A stretch of DNA of 64,000 bases from Cyanobacteria bacterium SZAS-4 (GTDB taxonomy: Bacteria; Cyanobacteriota; Vampirovibrionia; Obscuribacterales; Obscuribacteraceae): assembly GCA_018266255.1 (NCBI GenBank), contig JAFEAT010000013.1, forward strand, positions 205,036-269,035, given 5' to 3'. Shown in pieces: positions 27,811-35,641 of this stretch; within the stretch, counting starts at the first letter, position 1; each line of letters begins with the position of its first letter. Under the pieces are notes generated by a model that saw nothing but the letters and a program-made list of their open reading frames with translations, was not told the DNA's origin and searched no databases. A program made the position numbers and the translations under genes.

Positions 27811-28893
27811 CTAAGCTGCTTGTGACACGACTTTATCTAAATGTTGCAAATCAATATCTGGTTTCGTATCAGTCGTTTTTGGCACAATCAATTGCACCGC
27901 ATTCGGTACTATTTCAACGTGCATCGGCGTGCTGCCGCAGCGGTCGCCATCAACCATAGCGACAGCGTGATCGGTCACAGCCGGTGAAAAATCGGGCTTT
28001 CGCATCAGAAAATATTTGATTTTGCGAGCAAATTTGTGAATGGGCGATTTCATGTGAGAAGCTGCTAATACGTCGATATCGACGGATTTTATCTTCTGAA
28101 CCAGATAGGGCGGATCGCCGCCTGGCATTGTGCCAAAGATATTCCAGGCTGCAAATCGCCAGGTAATGCGCCAATAATCGCGTAAGGAGCGCGGATTCAT
28201 TACGATTAAATCCAGTGTTCCGTTATTCAATTGACTGTAATCATAGGAATTTCCGATGCCCATTTCTCCGATGGTAGTGATGAATACACCCGATGCAGCC
28301 ATCACTGTGGGCTCCTGTCCATCGATCGATAGTTTGAATGCGCGCGGACCACGAGCCATACTTTTCAGCAAAGGCAGGGCGTAAACAAATAATCGCCAGA
28401 ACCTTTTATGCCTCTGCCGAGGCACGGTCAGGGCGTTCGATATGGGTCCGGTGCCTGCATCGATGGTGAACCAGCGGTCATTTAACCGTCCGAGATCCAT
28501 TGAGACGACCTGCCCGTCCAAAATCGTGTCCAGAGCGGCGTACAAGACATCTCCCTTCAACTTTGCAGGGTAGATGCCGAGGTTATGAGCGAGCAGGTTG
28601 CCGGTTCCGAACGGCACGATGCCGACTCGAGCGTCCAGTTTGGTCTGCGCCACTGCGCCAAGAACCACACCTACAGTGCCATCGCCGCCACATGCGATTA
28701 CCAGCTCGAACTGCCCGAGGCTGGATGCAAGAAGCTCTTCAGGCGTGATGTTGGGAGTCGTAGCCCGCACCGTAACGACATAATTCTGCGCTTCGTGCAA
28801 CCTTCTCACAATGGCGCCCAGACGCTTGTCCAGGTCACCCACCGTGCCAGAAGCCGGGTTGTAAATCACTAGCGCCTGCTTAAATTCAGTCAT
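27811..28893 (-). CDS. Diacylglycerol/sphingosine-type lipid kinase
   Basis: From the Met at 28893 the protein begins MTEFKQALVIYNPASGTVGD; the frame is open to another ATG at 28935 and neither has a good SD. Catalytic-domain motifs are NPASG, ACGGDGTVGVVLGAV (nucleotide-binding GGDGT) and VPFGTGNLLAHNLGI. The C-terminal half has the beta-sandwich seen in YegS/DgkB. The family phosphorylates lipid hydroxyls such as diacylglycerol, recycling lipids at the membrane. A final ~40-residue tail is rich in charged residues. It stands alone, convergent to nothing close. Confidence 0.88.
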   Translation of the reverse strand: MTEFKQALVIYNPASGTVGDLDKRLGAIVRRLHEAQNYVVTVRATTPNITPEELLASSLGQFELVIACGGDGTVGVVLGAVAQTKLDARVGIVPFGTGNLLAHNLGIYPAKLKGDVLYAALDTILDGQVVSMDLGRLNDRWFTIDAGTGPISNALTVPRQRHKRFWRLFVYALPLLKSMARGPRAFKLSIDGQEPTVMAASGVFITTIGEMGIGNSYDYSQLNNGTLDLIVMNPRSLRDYWRITWRFAAWNIFGTMPGGDPPYLVQKIKSVDIDVLAASHMKSPIHKFARKIKYFLMRKPDFSPAVTDHAVAMVDGDRCGSTPMHVEIVPNAVQLIVPKTTDTKPDIDLQHLDKVVSQAA

Positions 28894-29008
28894 CTCGGGA
28901 TCTCGGTTGCTCAACTGCAGAGATGACATTGGCATCGAGAAGAATGTTCCGGGTAAGCCGTTGATAAGGTAATCTAGAATTCTTGGCCATCACTTTTCTG
29001 GGTTTAAT

Positions 29009-29494
29009 GTGAAAGACACCTCTGAAGTTCCGATTCGAAACTTTCATCAGGTCACAGAATGGCTGTACCGCGGCGGGCAACCAGGTTCAGACGGAATCAA
29101 ATCTCTCGCAGAGATGGGTGTTAAGACCGTCATTTCACTGCGATGGGGAAAAAAGACAATCGCGACGGAAAAGTCATATGTGGAAGCAGCAGGCATGCGC
29201 TTCCTCAGTGTCAGGCTCAACTACTGGAACCTGCCAACCCAGCAAATTATTGATGATTTCCTTGGTCTGGTAGATCACGAGGCGAGTCGCCCAATTTTTG
29301 TACACTGCCTGCACGGCGCAGACCGTACGGGTCTATTGATTGCGATTTACAGAATGGCGAAAGAAAATTGGCCAGTCGAGCAAGCCTATGCGGAAATGAA
29401 AAAACATGGATTTCATCGTTTTAGAATCCGCAATTTCAAATGGATGTTGTGGAAATATGCTCGGCAAGCTAAAGAAGACGGCGCTATTAAGTAG
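29009..29494 (+). CDS. Dual-specificity/tyrosine-type protein phosphatase
   Basis: 161 residues, GTG start. The Cys-phosphatase loop FVHCLHGADRTGLL (Cys100, Arg106; HCx5R) is intact. Upstream, WLYRGGQPGSDGIKSLAEMG and KTVISLRWG match the small DSP/DUF442-like fold. It could remove phosphate from proteins, inositol phosphates or lipids. Two Ser/Thr kinases occur a few kb away, but there is no direct linkage. Its stop abuts the stop of the convergent phosphoesterase with no intervening base. Confidence 0.85.
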   Translation: MKDTSEVPIRNFHQVTEWLYRGGQPGSDGIKSLAEMGVKTVISLRWGKKTIATEKSYVEAAGMRFLSVRLNYWNLPTQQIIDDFLGLVDHEASRPIFVHCLHGADRTGLLIAIYRMAKENWPVEQAYAEMKKHGFHRFRIRNFKWMLWKYARQAKEDGAIK

Positions 29495-31048
29495 TTACGG
29501 GACTGACGGCGCTTCTTTTGGTGCTGCGTCTAGTTGCACTGAATATGGTGCGGCTGAGAGTGTGAATTTATCCAACTCGGCACCATCTTCTGAGATTTGC
29601 CTAAATGTTAATTTGTCACCGTTAACGTCAACTAGACTGAATGAGTGAGTGCGCGCAATAAACTGTTCGGTGAAGGGCTGCCACCGCTCCGGCGTCATTG
29701 AAATCTGGGTTCCAGTCAGTGGACCACCGCCACCACCCGAGGTGATGTACACAATTTCTCCCGCGTGAACAGCATTGCCTTTAGAGGCTATTTCTATTTC
29801 GCCACCCACCATCCCTTTCGCATCCATCGCCTTCGGTTTGAAGTGCAGTGGAAAGGTGCGCTGATAGTTATGAACATGACCGCAGAAGACAATACGCACG
29901 TCATGCTTTTCTAGAATGTCAGAAATCAGACGCATTCTTTGTTCTGAAAAATGGGATTGATCGGAATTGAACGCGGTCTGGTGATAAAGAACAAAGCGCC
30001 AGGTCTTATCTTTAGCACCCGCAAGAGCGTCGTCGAGCCACTTTCGCCACTCTTTGTTAGACCAGTCCATGTAATGATCGGCGTCCAACATCAAAAATCT
30101 TGCGTTTCCAGTATCGAAGAAAAACGTCGACATAGCAGGATAATTTTTGCCCGCTGCGACGCGGAAACGCTGTTGTCTCTCAGAATTATTCAAAAGCAAT
30201 GGCGTGTTCGGCTTACCGTAAACTCCTGGCCCATTGAGCGGTTGCATCCACTCATAGAAATACGCCAGTGAATCAGGAAATACATTCATATTGCGTACAT
30301 CGAAAAATGATGCTTTTCCTATGTCATGGTTGCCTGGAACAGCAGCCATCAAAATCGATCGCATTAATGGTGCGCCCTCACTGGGAGAGGTGTGCTCGTT
30401 GTTGTAGATCGGGAAAAAGTGATGCATATATTCACTTGCACGACCATTGGGATAGACAATGTCCCCTGTGATCAAAATAAAGTTGGGTTTAGCAAGATCC
30501 AGCTGATACGCCACTTTTCGCTGAGCTTCAGTATCCGCACCACAATCTCCCATCACGGCAAATTTGTACTGAGTTGCGCTCTCAACTCTCGCATTTGCAT
30601 GAGCAGAAAATACGACACTTCCATTTTTCAGCACCCTGTAGTCGAAAGCTTTGATACCAAATTTGGTGAGGTCCGCCCAATGCAGCTCGATAGGTTTAAG
30701 CGAATCGATATTGAGCACTCTGTGATCGACCGGCGGACCAGAAACCCACTTCCCATCCTGCATGGTTTCGAATTGCCATTGAATCGGATCCGCTGTCTGC
30801 CCAGCGTCTGCGGCTGCGGTTTGCCAAACAATGGCGAGTCCTCCATTCGACCCTAATTGCAGATAAGGCTTTGCAACAAATTCTCCAACAGCGATTGGCT
30901 TTGGTTCGTTGTGCTCACTTCCAATCCAAAAAATTCCACAGACTAAAGCGAGCAATAAGACAGCAAAAGCAATTAGGTTCAGTTTCGCTTTCGACTTGTC
31001 GTTCACTGTCGACTTATCAGCCACCTTGATTAAATCCTTATCGTGCAA
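29495..31048 (-). CDS. Membrane-anchored purple-acid-phosphatase-like metallophosphoesterase
   Basis: 517 residues. An N-terminal cytoplasmic stretch is followed by a single helix (~24-44), so the bulk is likely periplasmic. An FN3-like N-terminal domain (~60-160) precedes the catalytic domain with the five metal-binding blocks: VMGDCGADTE, LITGDIVYPNG, AVPGNHDIG, FVLYHQTAFN and FCGHVHNYQRTFP. This is the dinuclear-metal phosphatase pattern. It probably hydrolyses phosphomonoesters outside the cytoplasm to supply phosphate. Length agrees with bacterial PAP-like enzymes. Confidence 0.92.
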   Translation of the reverse strand: MHDKDLIKVADKSTVNDKSKAKLNLIAFAVLLLALVCGIFWIGSEHNEPKPIAVGEFVAKPYLQLGSNGGLAIVWQTAAADAGQTADPIQWQFETMQDGKWVSGPPVDHRVLNIDSLKPIELHWADLTKFGIKAFDYRVLKNGSVVFSAHANARVESATQYKFAVMGDCGADTEAQRKVAYQLDLAKPNFILITGDIVYPNGRASEYMHHFFPIYNNEHTSPSEGAPLMRSILMAAVPGNHDIGKASFFDVRNMNVFPDSLAYFYEWMQPLNGPGVYGKPNTPLLLNNSERQQRFRVAAGKNYPAMSTFFFDTGNARFLMLDADHYMDWSNKEWRKWLDDALAGAKDKTWRFVLYHQTAFNSDQSHFSEQRMRLISDILEKHDVRIVFCGHVHNYQRTFPLHFKPKAMDAKGMVGGEIEIASKGNAVHAGEIVYITSGGGGGPLTGTQISMTPERWQPFTEQFIARTHSFSLVDVNGDKLTFRQISEDGAELDKFTLSAAPYSVQLDAAPKEAPSVP

Positions 31049-31110
31049 ATCCCACTGATTACCCCCTCCCGCCCTGGGTGAGGGCTATGATGGTACGGAG
31101 AGGAGACTAA

Positions 31111-31947
31111 ATGTCAGGCGATCCGAGTCAATCCACACCTGCAAGCGAGACGCAAAGTGAGCGAGCGTCCGCAATCTTGCATGGTCATGTTAACAGCATT
31201 AAGTCAAAGTTGGGGTTCGACAACCCGAACAGCCCATTAGGCAGACTGGCAGCGCATACGAAGCGCAAAATGGCTGAGTTGGAAGCTGCGAGAGCTGCAG
31301 GAATCAAAGCCGCTCCAGGTAGCCCAGACTGGCAAGCCGCGATGAAGCCGGACTCTTTTGGCAAAGGCTTTATCAAAGCAAATCGTACGCAATTCCTCAT
31401 CACTTCAGGCGTTTTCAGCCTTGGGTTGTTCTGGTTATTGGTAATCAGATTTGTTCACCACGACGCAAACGCCGCACAGACCGGAAATAGCGAGGCGGCA
31501 CAGCGAGCCCTGGCAAATCAACATATGGCTGGAATGGCGGGGATGCCTGCACCGCAGTCGCCTCAGGCACCTCAGACGTTTTGGGGTACTCCAGTGCAGC
31601 CCCAGGGCGCTGCACAACCGATTCCGGTAAGCTCGCCTGCTAGCTTCGGCTCGCCAAACGCCAGTTTTGGAGCGCCAAACAACGGCGGGGCGTACCCCCA
31701 GTACCCTCCAACCCAACCAGCGCCTGCCTTTCAGCCGCCAGCCTTTCAGCAACCGGTGCAGTTCGTCCCGAGCGCCCAGCCGCCACTGCAAATAGCACCA
31801 TCTACGGCACAGATGTATTCACCGTATGCCCAACAGGTTCAAGGCTACGGAGCCCAAACTCCAGCTAGTAACTTTGCACCACAGCAACATTTATATCCCG
31901 TCAGGCAGCACACAACGGCCCGACATCAAGTCGTAGTCAATCGGTAA
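31111..31947 (+). CDS. Single-pass membrane protein with Pro/Gln-rich tail
   Basis: 278 residues. The N-terminal ~90 residues are polar and helical (NSPLGRLAAHTKRKMAELEA). One hydrophobic helix lies at ~95-113 (FLITSGVFSLGLFWLLVIRF). The rest is low-complexity Pro/Gln/Ala/Ser (for example PAFQPPAFQQPVQ). The tail is probably extracytoplasmic by the positive-inside rule. RBS AGGAG lies about 6 nt before the ATG. No family recognised. Confidence 0.8.
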   Translation: MSGDPSQSTPASETQSERASAILHGHVNSIKSKLGFDNPNSPLGRLAAHTKRKMAELEAARAAGIKAAPGSPDWQAAMKPDSFGKGFIKANRTQFLITSGVFSLGLFWLLVIRFVHHDANAAQTGNSEAAQRALANQHMAGMAGMPAPQSPQAPQTFWGTPVQPQGAAQPIPVSSPASFGSPNASFGAPNNGGAYPQYPPTQPAPAFQPPAFQQPVQFVPSAQPPLQIAPSTAQMYSPYAQQVQGYGAQTPASNFAPQQHLYPVRQHTTARHQVVVNR

Positions 31948-31949
31948 CG

Positions 31950-32162
31950 CTACGAAGCGCGACGGATGTGTCGAACGGCCTGATACTCTCGGTCATATCG
32001 AGCAGCCATCAGCTCTTCCAGCGTTTTGATCGCTTCCTCGAAAAAACCACGTTCATGATAAAAGTCAGCCAATCGTTCAAGTTCGGTTTCGTTCAATTGT
32101 GCATCTGACTCAGTTTTGAGCTCAGCTTCAAGCATTTTCTCTAATCGCAAATTGTGCAACAT
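31950..32162 (-). CDS. Small TPR-like protein (70 aa)
   Basis: 70 residues, ATG with AGAGGA 8 nt upstream. The sequence ERLADFYHERGFFEEAIKTL followed by EELM resembles a single TPR helix pair. It ends 2 bp from the stop of the convergent Pro-rich protein. Real by RBS and composition; function unknown. Confidence 0.65.
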   Translation of the reverse strand: MLHNLRLEKMLEAELKTESDAQLNETELERLADFYHERGFFEEAIKTLEELMAARYDREYQAVRHIRRAS

Positions 32163-32282
32163 TTTTCGAATCCTCTGCTGTCGAATGCAATGTCGATCAA
32201 CTATCGAGGAAGGTTCCTAATGATGAAAAATCGCACCATTATGGGGATATAGCGCGTCAGGATGACACGCAAATACCTCTTC

Positions 32283-33062
32283 CTAGGTATGCACTTCTTT
32301 GCGACGAATAGCTTCTGCAACGAGCGTAATCGCAACTGTGGCAACGATCATCAGTGTTGAGAGGGCGTTGATTTCGGGGCTCACACCAAACTTGACTAAG
32401 CTGTATATGCGCAACGGAAGCGTAGTGCTACCGACTCCGGCAGTAAACTGGGTAATGACGAAGTCATCCAACGAAAGCACAAAGGCAAGCAAACAACCGG
32501 CGATGATGCCAGGCATGAGCAGCGGTAGCGTGACTCTAAAAAACGCCATGACTGGAGATGCACCGAGATCTTGCGCCGCCTCTTCCAGCTTTTTGTCCAT
32601 TCCTTCCAATCGTCCCATAACAGTCAAAGTGACATAAGCGACACAAAAGACGATGTGGGAAACAATGATGGTCGACAAACTCAAATTGACTCCCAGAGCC
32701 ACGAATAGAATTAGCGCTGCCACTGCCATGGCAATTTCTGGAATCAAAATCGGAAGCATCAGCAGACCGCGATAAGCGCCCTTGCCAGCAAAATGTTGAC
32801 GGGAAAGCCCTACCGCAGCCATGGTGCCCATGATACCGCTTACGGTGACAGCACAGAGAGCAACTATAATGCTATTGATCAGAGCGGAAAGTAGCGATTC
32901 ATCCGTGACTAGTTTTGCGTACCACTTAGTGGTAAAGCCTGTCCAGTGCACAGCCATGCGCGAATCATCAAAGCTGAAAAGTATCAGGACGATGATCGGA
33001 ATGTACAGGAACGCATAGATAAGCCCAGCAACTACAGTCAACCACTTCGGCTTATTGAGCAT
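32283..33062 (-). CDS. potC: ABC transporter permease, spermidine/putrescine type (PotC-like)
   Basis: 259 residues, six hydrophobic helices. The EAA loop LEEAAQDLGASPVMAFFRVT contacts the ATPase. LYIPIIVLILFSFDDSR near the N-terminus and LSLDDFVITQFTAGVGSTTL near the C-terminus are characteristic of PotC. It would form the channel with PotB, driven by PotA with PotD as binding protein. None of these is in the neighbourhood. Its start overlaps the 3' end of the YgfZ-TPR gene by 11 bp, suggesting translational coupling. Substrate specificity (polyamine) is by family resemblance. Confidence 0.88.
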   Translation of the reverse strand: MLNKPKWLTVVAGLIYAFLYIPIIVLILFSFDDSRMAVHWTGFTTKWYAKLVTDESLLSALINSIIVALCAVTVSGIMGTMAAVGLSRQHFAGKGAYRGLLMLPILIPEIAMAVAALILFVALGVNLSLSTIIVSHIVFCVAYVTLTVMGRLEGMDKKLEEAAQDLGASPVMAFFRVTLPLLMPGIIAGCLLAFVLSLDDFVITQFTAGVGSTTLPLRIYSLVKFGVSPEINALSTLMIVATVAITLVAEAIRRKEVHT

Positions 33063-34797
33063 TTTTCAAGCGAGCTCGCAAGGCGATCAGTCGTCGCTGC
33101 ATGTCATTCATCGGGCTCATGTCACCACGTTTGGAGGCAACTTCAATTCCGGTCGTGTACGTGTCGATTGCCTCGTCATCTCGCCCGAGTCCTTCGTAAG
33201 CCTCTGCCAGGGACACATACGCGACGGTGTGGGTGGATTTTATTTCTATCGCCTTCTTTAGATAAGGCAATGCCTGTTCGAATTTATCCAATGCAACCAG
33301 GCAGCTTCCAATACCGTAGTTCGCCAGCAAATCTTCGCTGTCAATTTCGAGAACTTGTGTGAACATATCAAGTCTCTGCGTCGCCTCTTCGACGCGACGT
33401 TTTTTCTCTTCCTCATCCTTCTGTGTTTGAGTGGCTTGCAGAGCCGCCTCACGCATGCGGATACTGAGAGAAATCGCCTTCTCTTCTTCAGCCTCGTCTT
33501 TCAAACCTTTTTCGACATAAAAAACGGAAAGGTTAGTGTGTGCCATAACAGAATCAGCATTCAACTCAACCAACGTTTTCATCAGTTGGATCGCTTCATC
33601 AATTTGTCCTTGCTTATGTAGAATTACTCCGAGCGCTTCGTAGGCATCTTCCAACTTAGGATTCAACTCAAGCGCTTGCCGTAGCAATGCAACAGCTTCG
33701 GTTTGTGCGACATCATCAGTTGCTTTCACGTATATGCGCAGCGCCTGCTCGTAGCACTCACGCGCACGGTCGTCTAAGCTTCGACTCTGCACGAAAGGCA
33801 ACATTTTCACGGTCGCCTTGTAGTGTTTACCATCAATTTTCGCATCCAGAATTTTATCGGGAACACGGAAATCTCGTTTTACAAAGGCGAGCGCGATGGT
33901 TGTTTTAAGTGTCGGAGAATAACAGTTGCTTTTGATCCATGCGATATCACCACTATCGGTGGTGACTTTGCTTTCAATGGGAAAAGTATTGCTCACGCCA
34001 TCACCGAAAACCAATCCGACAAGTCCTCTCGTCGGCGCACCCTGACTCTTAACTCTGGCCAAGACTTCTTGTCCGAGAAAACATCCTTTCGTGTAGCTGA
34101 TCGTTTTTTCTTCCAGTCCAGCTTCCGGCAAAAAGTTTGTCTCTGAAAAATCCACACCGTAAATCGGCATTCCCGATTCAATGCGCGCCGTTTCAATCAA
34201 CTCAGGCGTGAGTTCGATCATTTCAGCTTGTCTGCAGACAGTCTCCATTTCTTTGGCCAAATCATTCGCATCTGCCGCTGAAGTACAAATGACGAATCCT
34301 TCCTCACCGCAAATCGATTTTTTGAAGACAAGGCAAGGGTGGTGAAAGAGTTTGGTGTCACAAAGATCGTGCTGCAAAGACTCAATCAAAGACGCCGAAT
34401 GAAGCCCTTTAGCAATGCACTGCAGCGCCTTGGGACCTTGCACGGCAAAGAATTTTACTCGCTCGGTTTCATCGACAAACTCAACTTTGTCAGCAAATCT
34501 GTACGTATCCAAGTGAAAAAGGATCTTCGCGATTTGCTCCTTATCCGCCAGTATGCGAAAGGACTTGTGCTTGCGATAGAGCTGAAAAAACGCCTTGACA
34601 TGCGCTTTTCGGTCCAATATGCAAGAAAGTTGCGTCGATAGTTCAGCGAGTTTCGCGACATCGTTGGTCGTTTGAGATTGAAGAAAACGAGTTGCATCCG
34701 GCCCCAAAACCGACAGCATACCCATATCTTCGAGGCGTCCGAACGCCCCGCTTTCCCTCAACGTATACAATGATGAGTCTATAGATGTCTGTAACAT
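33052..34797 (-). CDS. ygfZ: YgfZ/GcvT-like folate-binding protein fused to TPR domain
   Basis: 581 residues. The N-terminal ~330 residues are a YgfZ/GcvT-fold protein: LSVLGPDATRFLQSQTTNDV, FFAVQGPKA, and the YgfZ hallmark TKGCFLGQEVLARVKSQG (Cys239). YgfZ acts with tetrahydrofolate to maintain certain Fe-S enzymes. Normal YgfZ ends here, but this one continues with ~230 residues of TPRs (YEALGVILHKQGQIDEAIQL, VAYVSLAEAYEGLGRDDEAI). Upstream on the same strand is the Fe-S carrier ErpA/HesB, supporting the Fe-S assignment. The ATG at 34797 is ~100 nt below the erpA stop and behind a terminator. It overlaps potC at its 3' end. Confidence 0.85.
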   Translation of the reverse strand: MLQTSIDSSLYTLRESGAFGRLEDMGMLSVLGPDATRFLQSQTTNDVAKLAELSTQLSCILDRKAHVKAFFQLYRKHKSFRILADKEQIAKILFHLDTYRFADKVEFVDETERVKFFAVQGPKALQCIAKGLHSASLIESLQHDLCDTKLFHHPCLVFKKSICGEEGFVICTSAADANDLAKEMETVCRQAEMIELTPELIETARIESGMPIYGVDFSETNFLPEAGLEEKTISYTKGCFLGQEVLARVKSQGAPTRGLVGLVFGDGVSNTFPIESKVTTDSGDIAWIKSNCYSPTLKTTIALAFVKRDFRVPDKILDAKIDGKHYKATVKMLPFVQSRSLDDRARECYEQALRIYVKATDDVAQTEAVALLRQALELNPKLEDAYEALGVILHKQGQIDEAIQLMKTLVELNADSVMAHTNLSVFYVEKGLKDEAEEEKAISLSIRMREAALQATQTQKDEEEKKRRVEEATQRLDMFTQVLEIDSEDLLANYGIGSCLVALDKFEQALPYLKKAIEIKSTHTVAYVSLAEAYEGLGRDDEAIDTYTTGIEVASKRGDMSPMNDMQRRLIALRARLKNAQ

Positions 34798-34834
34798 GGC
34801 TATATTCTACTGCCTTGCCCTTAAATAGTTTGTC

Positions 34835-34867
34835 AAAAAAACTGCCCCAACCAGTGGTCGGAGCAGT
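34835..34867 (-). terminator. Rho-independent terminator after erpA
   Basis: On the minus strand actgctccgacc pairs with ggttggggcagt (12 bp with two G-U) around a 3-4-nt loop and is followed by seven T. It lies 28 nt past the erpA stop and before the ygfZ-TPR start. Confidence 0.85.
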
Positions 34868-34895
34868 CGATAATGCCAGCCAGGGGAACTTTGTT

Positions 34896-35252
34896 CTATA
34901 CGGAGAACGAGCTTCCGCAACCACATGAACTCTTGGCTTGAGGATTTTTGATGACAAAACCCTTGCCTTCGAGCCCGTTTTGGAAGTCGAGCGTTGTGCC
35001 CTTCAGATAGATGGAGCTCTTCGGATCGATGAAAACCTTGACGCCGTGGGCTTCAACCACATTGTCCTTTTCTTGAACGTTATCGAAGCTCAGACCGTAA
35101 GACATTCCGGAGCAGCCACCGCCACGGATTTCGAGACGCAGACCAGATTTGTCTGGTTCTTCGGTAAGCAGTCTTTTCACTTCTTCAGCAGCCGGCTCTG
35201 TGATGTTGACAAGCGCTTGTTCTGTCGCTGTCGCTGTTGTACTTTCAGACAT
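34896..35252 (-). CDS. erpA: Iron-sulfur cluster insertion/carrier protein (ErpA/HesB/IscA type)
   Basis: 118 residues of a complete A-type carrier. The three conserved Cys are present: GGGCSGMSYGLSF (Cys47) and the C-terminal SSCGCGSSF (Cys110, Cys112). VFIDPKSSIYLKGTTLDFQN is also family-typical. It receives Fe-S clusters from the assembly scaffold and hands them to apo-proteins. A candidate promoter lies upstream and a strong terminator follows, so it is probably transcribed alone. The neighbouring YgfZ-TPR gene is functionally related. Confidence 0.95.
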   Translation of the reverse strand: MSESTTATATEQALVNITEPAAEEVKRLLTEEPDKSGLRLEIRGGGCSGMSYGLSFDNVQEKDNVVEAHGVKVFIDPKSSIYLKGTTLDFQNGLEGKGFVIKNPQAKSSCGCGSSFSV

Positions 35253-35295
35253 TACTGAATCCTCATAAAAGTTGCTCTACAACCGTCCGCAGACA

Positions 35296-35324
35296 TTTAT
35301 AGACTGTTTACTCTGTTAATTTAA
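35296..35324 (-). promoter_or_regulatory. Candidate promoter of erpA
   Basis: On the minus strand TTAAAT (-35-like, weak) is followed after 17 nt by TATAAA (-10), about 45 nt upstream of the erpA ATG. Only the -10 element is strong. Confidence 0.35.
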
Positions 35325-35443
35325 CATATGACAACGCCAATGAACCAACTGGTAACTATTTCTTTCAACTTTGGTCGATCAATTCGACCTAATTTTGACT
35401 TAGCCACGGTCAATTCACTGTTTTAGCGATATAGGAAATTCAA

Positions 35444-35641
35444 ATGACGACCTTTGCCTCATTTCTCGACCGAAGCGGCGCGATTCTCTTAGTCAACGTC
35501 GAGCGCATCCGCGCAATCAAATCGATGTTTCAAGATCCCGATCACTCAGTGATCATGTTTAACAGCAAAGACGACTACGAAATCGTGCAGGGCACTTTGG
35601 AAGCTACATTGGGGACAATACAAAAAGCTCAGGCTAACTAA
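35444..35641 (+). CDS. Small hypothetical protein (65 aa)
   Basis: 65 codons, ATG with AGGAAA about 7 nt upstream. The sequence contains LLVNVERIRAIKSMFQDPDH and YEIVQGTLEATLGTI, alternating strand/helix, with no signal or membrane segment. The pattern VNVERIRAI...VIMFNSKDDY resembles short LytTR-like or DUF-type strand motifs, but I cannot assign a family. Its 3' end overlaps the convergent kinase gene by 4 bp. Confidence 0.6.
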   Translation: MTTFASFLDRSGAILLVNVERIRAIKSMFQDPDHSVIMFNSKDDYEIVQGTLEATLGTIQKAQAN

